This document shows positions 18,766-28,144 of a stretch of 64,000 nt of DNA, one piece after another. Below the pieces are notes generated by a model. It ran no database searches. It saw nothing but the letters and a program-made list of their open reading frames with translations, and was not told where the DNA came from. This DNA is from CBDBKL01 sp965116215. GTDB lineage: Bacteria > Bdellovibrionota > Bdellovibrionia > Bdellovibrionales > JAKFYE01. The stretch's first letter is position 1. The number at the start of each line of letters is the position of its first letter. The DNA is taken from contig OZ220494.1 of assembly GCA_965116215.1 (NCBI GenBank), forward strand, positions 1,760,587 through 1,824,586, read 5' to 3'. The translations under genes and the position numbers were made by a program.

Positions 18766-20706
18766 ATGCGTTCTCGAGCTTTATGTGTTTTCTTTTTATT
18801 TGTAGTTGTATGGCTAGCTATGATAAGTCGTGCGGCCTATTTACAGCTTTGGCCGCAGAATTATCTTGAGAAATTACAGGAAAAACAGTTTGAAACGGTT
18901 ATAAAACTACAGCCTCGCCGTGGTGATATTCTCGATCGTGAAGGTAGAGATCTTGCTAGTTCCATTACTATGTATTCGTTATATGCTGACCCCAAATTAA
19001 TTAAAAATCCAAGACATGTAGCTAATAAAATTGTGCACACTTTAGGTTTAAATAGAAGAAGGGTTTATCAAAAATTAAAGAAAAAAAATCGTTTTGTTTG
19101 GATCGCTCGTCGTCAATCCAAATATGTGAAAGAGAAAATCTCAAAATGGAATATTAGAGGGCTGGGTTTTATAGAGGAGTCAAAAAGGATTTACCCTAAT
19201 GGCACTCTCTTATCACATGTTTTGGGTTTTGTGGGGAAGGAGAATCAAGGTCTTTCTGGTTTGGAGTATAAATTTCATGAAGTTTTAGCAGGTAAAAAAA
19301 GAATTATCAATTTTCAAAAGGATGCTCGTGGACGACCTTTATTGAGAAATGGAAGAGTTTTTACACAAAAACCTGGTGGTGCTCATGTCCACTTAACAAT
19401 TGATTTAGAATTACAGTACTACTTAGAAAGAGAATTAGAAAAAACGGTAAAGAGTCACCAGGCCCAAGGGGCGATTGGCGTTGTGTTGAATGCTCAGACG
19501 TCAGAGGTTTTGGCTATGGCCTCGCTACCTGTGTTTAATCCGAATTATCCGTTAAGGGTATCTTCGGAAAGGCGAAGAAATCGGGTTATCGCAGAAGTGT
19601 ATGAGCCGGGGAGTACGTTAAAGGCTTTAATTGCAGCCGTTTTGTTAGAGAAAACAAAGGCACAACCGAATACAAGTTATTACTGTGAAAATGGCGAATT
19701 TAAAATTGGTCGCTTAAAAATAAAAGAGTCAAGTGAGAAACATAAGTGGAAATGGCTCACTTTGTCTCAAATTCTAACTGTGTCATCGAATATTGGAATT
19801 TCTAAAGTCGCTTTTGACTTGGGAGAGAAGAGAGTCGAGTCCGGCTTAAGGGCTTTTGGCTTAGGCCAGTCTCTGGGAATAGAGTTAGGGGGTGAACAGG
19901 TGGGGATTATCCCTAAGCGTCCATGGCAGAAACATCATTTAGCAACTATTTCTTTTGGGCAAGGTATTGCCACAACAGCTCTTCAGATAGCTAATGCCTT
20001 TGCTGTTATTGCAAATGGAGGACATCTTATGCGTCCCTTTTTAGTCAAGAAGATTGAAAACCCGGAGACAAAAGAATATCGGGAATTTAAACCCATTCAG
20101 ATCAGAAGAGTCCTTTCTGAGAATGTGGCATCTCAGATGAGAATGATTTTAGCTGGAGTGACAAGTGGCACAGGTACGGGAGCTGCAGCTAGAGTTCCTG
20201 GGTATGTTGTGGCTGGAAAAACAGGAACGGCAGAAAAAGTAGATTTGATTCACGGAGGGTATTTAAAGAATAAATATTTGGCTAGCTTTGCGGGCTTTAT
20301 TCCAGCGAATAAACCAAAGTATGTTATCTATATTATGGTAGATACACCAAATGTTAAAAGGCATACAGGAGGTATCGTAGCAGCCCCTGCTTTTAGTCGT
20401 GTTGCTTCTTTTCTGGCACGAAGGAGTGGGTTATCGCCGATTTTAATCACTGAAGGTGATTTGATAGAAAAGGAGAGAGCTTCTCGAACTATCTCGTCTT
20501 CAGAAAAGATCAGCCCTAAGAGGGAAATTCATAGGGGAATTATGCCTGATATGAAGGGGCTTTCTATGAGGGAGGTGATAAGATGGATGCGAAGTGCACC
20601 CCAGTACAAAGTGGAATTCATAGGAGAGGGGCATGTCACACGAACCTTTCCCAGAAAGGGCCAAAAGATTTCTAAAACAAATTATGTAAAAATATATTTT
20701 AAATAA
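18766..20706 (+). CDS. ftsI: Septal peptidoglycan transpeptidase FtsI (PBP3) with a PASTA domain
   Basis: A class B penicillin-binding protein of 646 aa that cross-links septal peptidoglycan with FtsW. It has one N-terminal membrane helix, a dimerisation domain opening RRGDILDREG, and the transpeptidase motifs STLK (Ser283), SSN (340-342) and KTGTAE (Lys485). The C-terminus (about 588-646) is a PASTA domain starting MPDMKGLSMREV, which is typical of SpoVD/PBP2x-like forms and absent from E. coli FtsI. It lies 12 bases after ftsL. The downstream neighbour is not murE as usual but an inserted two-gene segment. Confidence 0.95.
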   Translation: MRSRALCVFFLFVVVWLAMISRAAYLQLWPQNYLEKLQEKQFETVIKLQPRRGDILDREGRDLASSITMYSLYADPKLIKNPRHVANKIVHTLGLNRRRVYQKLKKKNRFVWIARRQSKYVKEKISKWNIRGLGFIEESKRIYPNGTLLSHVLGFVGKENQGLSGLEYKFHEVLAGKKRIINFQKDARGRPLLRNGRVFTQKPGGAHVHLTIDLELQYYLERELEKTVKSHQAQGAIGVVLNAQTSEVLAMASLPVFNPNYPLRVSSERRRNRVIAEVYEPGSTLKALIAAVLLEKTKAQPNTSYYCENGEFKIGRLKIKESSEKHKWKWLTLSQILTVSSNIGISKVAFDLGEKRVESGLRAFGLGQSLGIELGGEQVGIIPKRPWQKHHLATISFGQGIATTALQIANAFAVIANGGHLMRPFLVKKIENPETKEYREFKPIQIRRVLSENVASQMRMILAGVTSGTGTGAAARVPGYVVAGKTGTAEKVDLIHGGYLKNKYLASFAGFIPANKPKYVIYIMVDTPNVKRHTGGIVAAPAFSRVASFLARRSGLSPILITEGDLIEKERASRTISSSEKISPKREIHRGIMPDMKGLSMREVIRWMRSAPQYKVEFIGEGHVTRTFPRKGQKISKTNYVKIYFK

Positions 20707-21110
20707 AAAATTGAAAAATATAATCTAGATATGTGAAATGAATATCTGTGAAAAACAATGTTATTATGTTCTAGCATATAACAAATCAATAATATCATTG
20801 TAGCTTCTCTATAAGAGGTTCGTCCTTCTTTCTGTTCCAAGCTAGTCATACGGCAAGAATGTTTTCGATAAAATAGTAGAAATAAGCCTTTGTTTGTGCT
20901 CAAGTTGTTTCAAGTTGAGAATTTTTAATATTTAAAATAGAAAAATTAATGTATTTTTAATTATATTCCGAATTCTTAAATAGTGAAAATTTAAAATTTT
21001 TTGAGGAGTGAGGCGACTCACTCGAGTGATCAGGGGGATGTCTGTTATTGGAATCTTTATAATAACAGATTAGAGTTTTTCAACCTGATAGATCATCAAC
21101 GGTGCTGAGA
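20707..21110. promoter_or_regulatory. AT-rich intergenic region with two hairpins inside the dcw cluster
   Basis: About 400 bases follow ftsI. GAGTGAG (21006-21012) pairs with CTCACTC (21017-21023) across a GCGA loop. TCTGTTATT (21041-21049) pairs perfectly with AATAACAGA (21061-21069), followed a few bases on by a five-T run. These could end the ftsI transcript or act in cis on the next gene. No open frame here looks real. Confidence 0.45.
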
Positions 21111-22193
21111 ATGATTCGTATAGCGTTTATAACGACTTTACTCCTTTTGCCTCTAACATCTGAAGCTGAAGAGTTGGTTTATGAAATAATAAAGGTGAAT
21201 AATAAAATGAAAAGAGCCTTAATAAAAAAGGATGGTGATAGACCACTCCAGAAAGGCAGTCAGTTGTTATTACGAAATGATACACAGAGATGTTTTGTGG
21301 ATGTGCTTAAATCACAAGAGAATAAATCAGTTGTTTCCACTCAGTCTTGTGATTTTGAAGTGGGATTAAGCGATATTGTTACTGATGAATATTTTGATAG
21401 TGAGGCTGACTTTCTCAAAGCTAAGAGCACAAGAGTATTGGGGAATCGGGGGTCAGAGGCTATCAAGCCTTACTTTATAATGGACCTTGATGTTCAGTCA
21501 GAGCTTATTAAAAATAAAACAGCGAATACAAATTATATTTCTGTGCTTTTAGGGTCTAAGCTCTACCTGTCTAAAAAAGAAGATGTTGTCTTATCAGGTT
21601 ATTTGGGTCGATCCTATTGGAAATGGGACTCGGGATCGTCTGTCAATATTGGAAATCCTAGGAGATATAAAGGGCATGTCAATGATAAGGGATTTGGCAT
21701 TCAGTTGGTGCCACTCCTTTTTTCTTCTCTACAATTTAGACCCTTGGGTGTTTATAAAGAATCTTATACATCCGAATATTTGAAGACATTAAATGAGAGT
21801 TCAAAATCTGAAGAACAAAAGTATAGAGAATATGGTTTGGGAGTGCAATATGATTTAGATAGTTCTTTAGAGAAAATTTCTTTTGTTCAGCTTTATTTTG
21901 TCAAAACAAAGAATCGAGTCTATCAGCCGACGAGGAGGCCGGGGGATTTCTTGATTACGAATGGTCAAGCTGTTCATTTGATTTTTAACTCAGGGGGAAG
22001 TTTGAGTAGGACAAAATATATTTGGAGAGGTCATTTGTTATATGAAAAGCGGAAAAACATTAAGGATTATTGGGGACTCACCATTTCTGCTCGGGCTGAT
22101 GATTTGGGGGCTTCATTGTCCTATTTTAATGAAGGCTATTCTCAAGTCGTTCTTGGAGTGCAATTTTATTTTGAAAAAGGAATATCCTTCTAA
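21111..22193 (+). CDS. Predicted outer-membrane or periplasmic beta-rich protein, 360 aa
   Basis: An exported protein of unknown function. A signal peptide (IRIAFITTLLLLPLTSEAEE) is followed by a small domain of about 80 residues with two cysteines (RCFVDV and QSCDFEV). The remainder, from about residue 110, has alternating strands with aromatic ends, for example YISVLLGSKLYL and GLGVQYDLD, closing in VVLGVQFYFEKGISF. A strand-rich C-terminus ending in Phe suggests an outer-membrane barrel, but this is inference. The start may instead be a GTG three codons upstream. It is followed 38 bases later by the Sel1 lipoprotein gene; together they interrupt the dcw cluster between ftsI and murE. Confidence 0.65.
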   Translation: MIRIAFITTLLLLPLTSEAEELVYEIIKVNNKMKRALIKKDGDRPLQKGSQLLLRNDTQRCFVDVLKSQENKSVVSTQSCDFEVGLSDIVTDEYFDSEADFLKAKSTRVLGNRGSEAIKPYFIMDLDVQSELIKNKTANTNYISVLLGSKLYLSKKEDVVLSGYLGRSYWKWDSGSSVNIGNPRRYKGHVNDKGFGIQLVPLLFSSLQFRPLGVYKESYTSEYLKTLNESSKSEEQKYREYGLGVQYDLDSSLEKISFVQLYFVKTKNRVYQPTRRPGDFLITNGQAVHLIFNSGGSLSRTKYIWRGHLLYEKRKNIKDYWGLTISARADDLGASLSYFNEGYSQVVLGVQFYFEKGISF

Positions 22194-22231
22194 TTGATAT
22201 GTTTTGCAGTGGAAGACGGAGGTCAAGTTAT

Positions 22232-25009
22232 ATGAATAAGGTTCTGTTAAATAAGAAGTCTTGTTCTCTTTTTCAATCTATGACTTTTCTTCTTTGTATT
22301 CTTTTGTCTTTGGGTGGTTGTGACTCCAGTAACGAGTCAGGTAATAAGGATCTCTTAAGTATTGAGAAGAGAGGCAATGATGATCCGGAAGTGCAATTTA
22401 ATCTGGGGCAGGCCTACTATGAAGGTAAGGGAGTCACACAGGATTACCTACAGGCCGCTTATTGGTTTGAAAAGGCGGCTGCTCAAGGTCATCAAGGAGC
22501 ACAACTTCGGCTTGGAATGTTGTATTATCAAGGTGAAGGTGTTGAGCGAAGTAATGAGCGAGCCTTTTATTGGTTTGAGAGATCCATTGTAGGAGGAGAT
22601 TCGGAATCTCAATTTCAGTTGGCTAATAAATACCTTCAAGGTGAAGGTGGTCTTCCTCAAAATGAAGAAAGAGCGTTTCATTGGTACGAAAAAGCGGCCA
22701 CAGCAGGGCACCGTGGAGCACAATTTCAGTTGGCTGAAATGTATCACCGAGGTAGCGGCGGTGTTGAGGCCGATGTTGAAGAAGCATTGTCCTTGTACAA
22801 AAAAGCTGCTAGTCGAGGCCATCAAGAGGCTCAACGGCAGTTGGCTGAGATGTACTATAATGGAGAAGGTGTCACTGAAAATAAGAAAATAGCATTTTAT
22901 TGGTATGAAAAAGGTGTAAGTGTTGAGACGGCAAGGGAGAAGTTTGCTCTGGCGGATAAATATGATCGAGGTTTGGATCATTTCCCAGAGGATAGCGATA
23001 GAGCTCTGCACTGGTTTAAGAAGGCGGCAGAGCAGGGTCATAAGGGAGCTCAGCTGCGATTGGCCAAGATGTATTATAACGGCGAAGGTGTCACTGAGAA
23101 TAAGGAAACAGGATTTTACTGGTATGAGAAAAGTGTAAGTGTTGAGACGGCGGAGCAGAAGTTTGCTCTGGCGGATAAATATGATCGAGGTTTAGGTGAT
23201 TTTCCAGAGGATAATGATAGAGCTTTGCACTGGTTTAGGAAAGCGGCAGAGCAGGGGCATAGTGGAGCTCAACTGCGATTGGCCAAGGTGTATTATAGCG
23301 GTGAAGGCGATGATGAGAATAAGGAGAGAGGGTTTTCTTTGTATGAAAGGACTGTGAGTACCGAGACGGCAGAGCAGAAGTTTGCTTTGGCGGATAAATA
23401 TGATCGAGGTTTGGGTGATTTTCCACAAGATAGCGGTAGAGCTCTGCACTGGTTTAGGAAGGCGGCAGAGCAGGGTCATGCAAAGGCTCAGCAACGATTG
23501 GCCAAGATGTATTATAACGGGGAAGGTGTGACTGAGAATAAGGAGAGGGCGTTTTACTGGTATGAAAAAGGTGTAAGTGTTGAGACGGCAGAGCAGAAGT
23601 TTGCTTTGGCGGATAAATATGATCGAGGTTTGGGTGATTTTCCACAAGATAGCGGTAGAGCTCTGCACTGGTTTAGGAAAGCGGCAGAGCAGGGTCATGC
23701 AAAGGCTCAGCAACGATTGGCCAAGATGTATTATAACGGGGAAGGTGTGACTGAGAATAAGGAGAGGGCGTTTTACTGGTATGAAAAAGGTGTAAGTGTT
23801 GAGACGGCGGAGCAGAAGTTTGCTTTGGCGGATAAATATGATCGAGGTTTGGGTGATTTTCCACAAGATAGCGGTAGAGCTTTGCACTGGTTTAGGAAGG
23901 CGGCAGAGCAGGGTCATGCAAAGGCTCAGCAACGATTGGCCAAGATGTATTATAACGGCGAAGGTGTCACTGAGAATAAGGAAACAGGATTTTACTGGTA
24001 TGAAAAATCACTTGTACAGACAACAAAAGAAGGAAAGTTTACACTGGGTGAAATGTATTATTGGGGTATAGATTACTTTCCTCAGAATGACGGTCGAGCT
24101 TTATATTGGTACAGAGAAGCAGCTCTTGCAGAGCATCAGATGGGTCAGGCCTATCTTGCAGAGATGTATTATCAAGCAGAGGGTTTTGATGATGAAGGAG
24201 ATTTTGATTACTCAGATGAGGGTGATCCCTCTCCCAATTATAGAAAGGCCTTTCATTGGTTTTTGCAATCAACAAAACATGATGAAATGGGTGAAGAGAA
24301 TAAAGATGCAGAATTTTACTTAGGGGATATGTATTATCAAGGGCACGGAGTGGATCGGGATTATAAAAAAGCTTTTGAGTGGTTTAAAAAATCAGCAGAT
24401 CAGGATAATAATAGGGAGGCTGAATTTCGCTTGGCAGATATGTACTATCGAGGGGAGGGAGTCGATCAGGATTATATAAAAGCTATTCAATTGTTTTATA
24501 AAGCTGGGAAAGAGGGTCATAATCAGGCTCAATATAACATGGGAGTTATTTATGATAATCCTGACAGGGGGGGGGACACCAAGGTCGATCATGATAAGGA
24601 TTCAAGTACACCTAAGATAAGCCCTCATCTAGCCAATGCAGCCAATTATGATGAGGCCCATAAATGGTTTAAAAAATCAGCCAATCAAGGAAATGTACCT
24701 GCCGCATTTAGTTTAGGGCTTTTATATGTGACCGGAGGGGGAAGTGAATTTGAAGCAGATTCTGTTCAAGCTTATAGATGGATACTTTTTGCTCAGAATA
24801 ATGGTGTCGACACTATTAAGAGTCTCGGTCCAACGGGAGTGGCCACTCTGTTTTTGGATTATCTTAGTAAGGAGGAAGCACCATCTGGTATTGCTGATTG
24901 GGAGCAATATGCCAAACAGGTTCGGTCCATAGTTCAATATGAAGTCAATAATGGCCCTAGAAACTATGAGGTTCCCCCACATAGAACAAATGATGATGAA
25001 GGGGACTGA
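22232..25009 (+). CDS. Large Sel1-repeat lipoprotein with recent internal duplications
   Basis: A 925-aa protein made almost wholly of Sel1-like helical repeats (about 36 residues each, with motifs like GHxxAQxxLAxMYYxGEGV and ALHWFRKAAEQ). Such solenoids bind proteins and often act in signalling or envelope assembly. The N-terminus is a lipoprotein signal ending LSLGGC. I choose the ATG at 22232 because GGAGG lies at the right distance; an upstream ATG at 22199 has no such site. Five tandem 219-bp units (22925-24019) each encode two Sel1 repeats, and the last three are nearly identical. An acidic stretch around residues 650-665 and a nine-G run (24567-24575) occur further on. It probably pairs with the exported protein encoded just upstream. 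Confidence 0.85.
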   Translation: MNKVLLNKKSCSLFQSMTFLLCILLSLGGCDSSNESGNKDLLSIEKRGNDDPEVQFNLGQAYYEGKGVTQDYLQAAYWFEKAAAQGHQGAQLRLGMLYYQGEGVERSNERAFYWFERSIVGGDSESQFQLANKYLQGEGGLPQNEERAFHWYEKAATAGHRGAQFQLAEMYHRGSGGVEADVEEALSLYKKAASRGHQEAQRQLAEMYYNGEGVTENKKIAFYWYEKGVSVETAREKFALADKYDRGLDHFPEDSDRALHWFKKAAEQGHKGAQLRLAKMYYNGEGVTENKETGFYWYEKSVSVETAEQKFALADKYDRGLGDFPEDNDRALHWFRKAAEQGHSGAQLRLAKVYYSGEGDDENKERGFSLYERTVSTETAEQKFALADKYDRGLGDFPQDSGRALHWFRKAAEQGHAKAQQRLAKMYYNGEGVTENKERAFYWYEKGVSVETAEQKFALADKYDRGLGDFPQDSGRALHWFRKAAEQGHAKAQQRLAKMYYNGEGVTENKERAFYWYEKGVSVETAEQKFALADKYDRGLGDFPQDSGRALHWFRKAAEQGHAKAQQRLAKMYYNGEGVTENKETGFYWYEKSLVQTTKEGKFTLGEMYYWGIDYFPQNDGRALYWYREAALAEHQMGQAYLAEMYYQAEGFDDEGDFDYSDEGDPSPNYRKAFHWFLQSTKHDEMGEENKDAEFYLGDMYYQGHGVDRDYKKAFEWFKKSADQDNNREAEFRLADMYYRGEGVDQDYIKAIQLFYKAGKEGHNQAQYNMGVIYDNPDRGGDTKVDHDKDSSTPKISPHLANAANYDEAHKWFKKSANQGNVPAAFSLGLLYVTGGGSEFEADSVQAYRWILFAQNNGVDTIKSLGPTGVATLFLDYLSKEEAPSGIADWEQYAKQVRSIVQYEVNNGPRNYEVPPHRTNDDEGD
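22925..24019 (+). repeat. Five tandem 219-bp coding repeats
   Basis: The unit starts at GAGACGG, seen at 22925, 23144, 23363, 23582 and 23801, exactly 219 bases apart each time. Each unit is 73 codons, so copy-number change keeps the frame. Units 3 to 5 differ at only a few bases, while units 1 and 2 are more diverged. This points to recent duplication or ongoing recombination. Confidence 0.95.
24567..24575 (+). repeat. Nine-G homopolymer inside the Sel1 lipoprotein gene
   Basis: The codons AGG GGG GGG GAC give a run of nine G near codon 779 of 925. In an AT-rich genome this is an outlier. A one-base slip would truncate the protein, as at phase-variable loci. Confidence 0.7.
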
Positions 25010-25205
25010 CGAAACCCCATTCTCCCCAGGTCTCCCTCTCAGTGAGAACTTCTCAGGGGCCAAGGAAATATGCAGCAGTTGCGTGTTTCTAGATTCCCTC
25101 CTCACAGAGTGCAGTTCTCTCTTTGAGTATAAGAGTGTAGGGTGACTTCATAGTCATTCAATTCCAGAGATTGTGTATGTGTTCATACTAACATAGTCTA
25201 CTAAC

Positions 25206-26747
25206 ATGAGATTGAAAGCAGTCCTTGGTTCCTATTGGGATGATAGGTGGACATCATTAGCTTCAGAAAATGTAGAGTCTATTACGTCTGACTCACGTTT
25301 TGTCCATCCCAGCTCTATATTTGTTGCTGTCTCTGGCTCCTATAAAGACGGTCATGATTTCCTTTTAGATGCTTGCAAGAAAAATCCTATTGCTCTTATT
25401 GTCGAAAACATTCAGAAGGTGCCGACCTCTTTCACTGGTGGAGTCATTCAGGTGCAGAACTCCAGGAAAGCTCTGTCAACTTTATCTCATCATTTCTATT
25501 CTAAGCCATCAGAAAAACTCATAGGAATAGGTGTCACAGGGACAAATGGAAAGTCCACAGTTGTCGCTCTTGTGGAGAATATTATAACTTCTCACGGTTC
25601 ATCTTGTGGTGTTATGGGAACCTTAGGTCATCATTTGGGAACCACCCACTGGAAGAGTGGTTTGACAACTCCAGGTGCTATTGAGCTTCACAAAAGACTG
25701 AATACTTTTTTGAATAGAGGGGCTGATTATTTTTGTATGGAGGTTTCTAGTCACGCTATAACTCAAGACAGAATCTCAGATGTTGAATTTAAAGTTTGTG
25801 CTTTTATAAACTTATCCAGAGATCATCTTGATTATCATAGAGATATGGAGTCCTATTTTTATTCGAAAAAGCAACTGTTTGATATGCAATCTTCACGTAC
25901 GGGCTTTGTTGTCAACGCAGATTGCCCCTGGGGGCAAAAGCTTATTGGTCATTTAAATAAGAATAATACCATTACTGTAGGAAAGACAAATAGCAATGAC
26001 TTTTCCTATAAAGTTATTGGTAGTGACTTTGAAGGAACACATCTTGAAATAAATCACAAAGGGAGAGTCTATAAGTTTCATATGAGTATGATAGGCGAGT
26101 ATAATGCGCAAAACAGTGTTATTGCCTTAGCTATATGTAAATACCTGGGTTTGAATTTAGAAAAATCTATTGAGTCTTTAATGGGATTTAAGGGCGTGAC
26201 AGGAAGACTTGAAAAGGTTGTGTCCAATAGCGGCTCTCATGTTTTTATAGATTATGCACATACTCCGAGTGCTTTATCCAATGTCCTACGCTCTCTTCGG
26301 GCAGTGAATGAAAAACAAGATCCACCGGGGACGCTCTATGTTGTTTTTGGCTGTGGGGGGGATAGAGACTTTGGGAAAAGGTCTGAAATGGGATCCATTG
26401 CTGTAGAAAATGCGGATATTGTTGTTGTGACATCTGATAATCCACGTACCGAGGAGCCGGGAAAAATTATTGAGGATATCTTAAAAGGAATGGATGAGGA
26501 TAAAATCATTGTACATGATGAGGATGAGAGGGAAGAGGTGAATATCTATCCAGATAGGGTTCAGGTGATGATTCAAAGAGACAGAAGAAAAGCGATTCGA
26601 TGGGCCCTACAAAAAGCCGGTTCAGGAGATATTGTTTTAGTCGCTGGAAAAGGGCATGAAACCTATCAAATTATTGGAGACTCTCGAGTTGTTTTTTCAG
26701 ACAGGGCGGTGATAGAGGACTATTTTGATGAAAATGTTGTCAGGTGA
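25206..26747 (+). CDS. murE: UDP-MurNAc-tripeptide synthetase MurE (meso-diaminopimelate-adding)
   Basis: MurE adds the third stem-peptide residue to UDP-MurNAc-L-Ala-D-Glu using ATP, in the cytosol. The 513-aa protein has the ATP loop TGTNGKST (residues 111-118), the Mur-family EVSSHAITQDR segment and the C-terminal DNPR (411-414), which marks use of meso-diaminopimelate rather than lysine. It restarts the dcw series after the inserted segment, with a 196-base gap in front that probably carries its own promoter. murF begins inside its last codons. Confidence 0.96.
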   Translation: MRLKAVLGSYWDDRWTSLASENVESITSDSRFVHPSSIFVAVSGSYKDGHDFLLDACKKNPIALIVENIQKVPTSFTGGVIQVQNSRKALSTLSHHFYSKPSEKLIGIGVTGTNGKSTVVALVENIITSHGSSCGVMGTLGHHLGTTHWKSGLTTPGAIELHKRLNTFLNRGADYFCMEVSSHAITQDRISDVEFKVCAFINLSRDHLDYHRDMESYFYSKKQLFDMQSSRTGFVVNADCPWGQKLIGHLNKNNTITVGKTNSNDFSYKVIGSDFEGTHLEINHKGRVYKFHMSMIGEYNAQNSVIALAICKYLGLNLEKSIESLMGFKGVTGRLEKVVSNSGSHVFIDYAHTPSALSNVLRSLRAVNEKQDPPGTLYVVFGCGGDRDFGKRSEMGSIAVENADIVVVTSDNPRTEEPGKIIEDILKGMDEDKIIVHDEDEREEVNIYPDRVQVMIQRDRRKAIRWALQKAGSGDIVLVAGKGHETYQIIGDSRVVFSDRAVIEDYFDENVVR

Positions 26748-28125
26748 ATTAAAAAAAATCCTTGATGGGAGTTTGCAGGGTAATGAAAAGATACCCTTTC
26801 ATGGTTTAACGAAAGACACTCGTGAAAAGGATCTAAAACGAAAGTTGTTTATAGCGATTAAGGGTCAAAATTTTGACGGTCATGATTATGTGCAGGAGGC
26901 TTTTGATAAAGGATGTTCTGGAGTTCTGGTGCAGGAAGATATTTCCTGTCGGCGTACTGAAAATCAGTTTTTAGTAGTCGTTCCTGAGACTTTAATTGCA
27001 TTACAGGCTATTGCTAAAAATTGGCGTTTGACTATGCCGGCAAAGATTATTGCTTTAACAGGATCAAATGGAAAAACAGCGACTAAAGATTTCATTCGAA
27101 TTCTATTAGAGTCTCAGTTTAAAGGTTTAGCGACTGAAGGAAACTTCAATAATCATATTGGTGTTCCTCTCACTTTAGCTCGTCTCTGCCCTTCTCATCA
27201 GTTTGCTGTGATTGAAATGGGAATGAATCATGAGGGTGAGATTCGTAACCTAGTACGAATGGCTTGTCCTGATCTTGTCTTGGTGACAAATGTGGGAAGA
27301 GCGCACTTAGAGGGATTAAAGGAGCTTAAATATGTAGCTGCTGCAAAGAATGAGATTTATCAGTATTCTGATAATGCTGTTTGTATTTATAATTTGGATA
27401 ACAAATGGACATTAGAAGCGTTTAAAAGACATTCCAGATCTCCACGGCCTTTTTCATTTTCTATAGAGGATCCTTCTGCGGATGTATTTTTTAAAGAAAG
27501 GTTAATGACATTAGATGAAATCCAATTTGAAGGGACAATTGGTTCTGTGAAAGGGAATGCTCGGGTCAAAGTTTTTGGCCATCATCATTTGGAGAACCTT
27601 ATGGCGGCAAGTACTGTGGCTTTGGCTTTTGGGATGAGCCCCCAAGATATTTGGAAAAACTTAATAAAGTGTGGTGAAATTCGGAGTTGGGGTAGGGGGC
27701 AGATTCTGGAATTGGAATCTGGAGCAAGAGCTATTTTTGATGGGTATAATGCCAATCCCGAAAGCACAAAAGTTCTTATGGACAATGTCAAAGACATTGT
27801 TCGACAGGGAAGACTTTTTGCGGTTTTTAGTGACATGTTAGAGCTGGGAGCTAGCGCAGAAGAGGAACATCGCCAATGGGGGTATCGTAGCGGAGTCTCT
27901 AACTTGGAATATATTTGGTACTATGGACGTTACAAGGAAGCATTTGAGGAGGGTGTGCGTCTCTCTGGATACAATAAAAACCTAGTGATATCCAATGACT
28001 ATGAATCTACTCTTGCTTCAAAATTGCGATCTATGTTACACACGGGTGATATTGTACTTCTTAAAGGCTCTCGAGATAGGCGTCTTGAAAGAGTGGTGGA
28101 TGGTTTAGGGGCTTTAAAGTTTTAA
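26728..28125 (+). CDS. murF: UDP-MurNAc-pentapeptide synthetase MurF
   Basis: MurF ligates D-Ala-D-Ala to the UDP-MurNAc tripeptide. The ATP loop is ALTGSNGKTATKDF near residue 112, followed by the family motifs ATEGNFNNHIGVPLTL and FAVIEMGMNHEGEI. The C-terminal domain carries GYNANPES and LLKGSRDRRLE. The start at 26728 has an AGAGGA ribosome site nine bases upstream; it overlaps the murE 3' end by 20 bases. Length (465 aa) is normal. Confidence 0.96.
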   Translation: MKMLSGELKKILDGSLQGNEKIPFHGLTKDTREKDLKRKLFIAIKGQNFDGHDYVQEAFDKGCSGVLVQEDISCRRTENQFLVVVPETLIALQAIAKNWRLTMPAKIIALTGSNGKTATKDFIRILLESQFKGLATEGNFNNHIGVPLTLARLCPSHQFAVIEMGMNHEGEIRNLVRMACPDLVLVTNVGRAHLEGLKELKYVAAAKNEIYQYSDNAVCIYNLDNKWTLEAFKRHSRSPRPFSFSIEDPSADVFFKERLMTLDEIQFEGTIGSVKGNARVKVFGHHHLENLMAASTVALAFGMSPQDIWKNLIKCGEIRSWGRGQILELESGARAIFDGYNANPESTKVLMDNVKDIVRQGRLFAVFSDMLELGASAEEEHRQWGYRSGVSNLEYIWYYGRYKEAFEEGVRLSGYNKNLVISNDYESTLASKLRSMLHTGDIVLLKGSRDRRLERVVDGLGALKF

Positions 28126-28144
28126 AGTAAGAATTAAGGTAAAA

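Noticed and set aside
20682..20903. 73-codon minus-strand open frame behind ftsI
   Set aside because: AT-rich chance frame overlapping the ftsI end, with no ribosome site and no protein-like pattern.
22448..23932. Long minus-strand open frames inside the Sel1 gene, themselves repeating every 219 bases
   Set aside because: They are the antisense of a codon-regular tandem repeat; the plus frame has the lipobox, ribosome site and Sel1 motifs.
22925..24019. Possible CRISPR-like regular repeats
   Set aside because: The unit is 219 bases, coding and contiguous, with no unique spacers between short repeats.
26340..26365. Seven-G run in murE as a phase-variation site
   Set aside because: It encodes conserved Gly-rich residues of an essential enzyme; a similar run in murB (near 34510) is rejected for the same reason.
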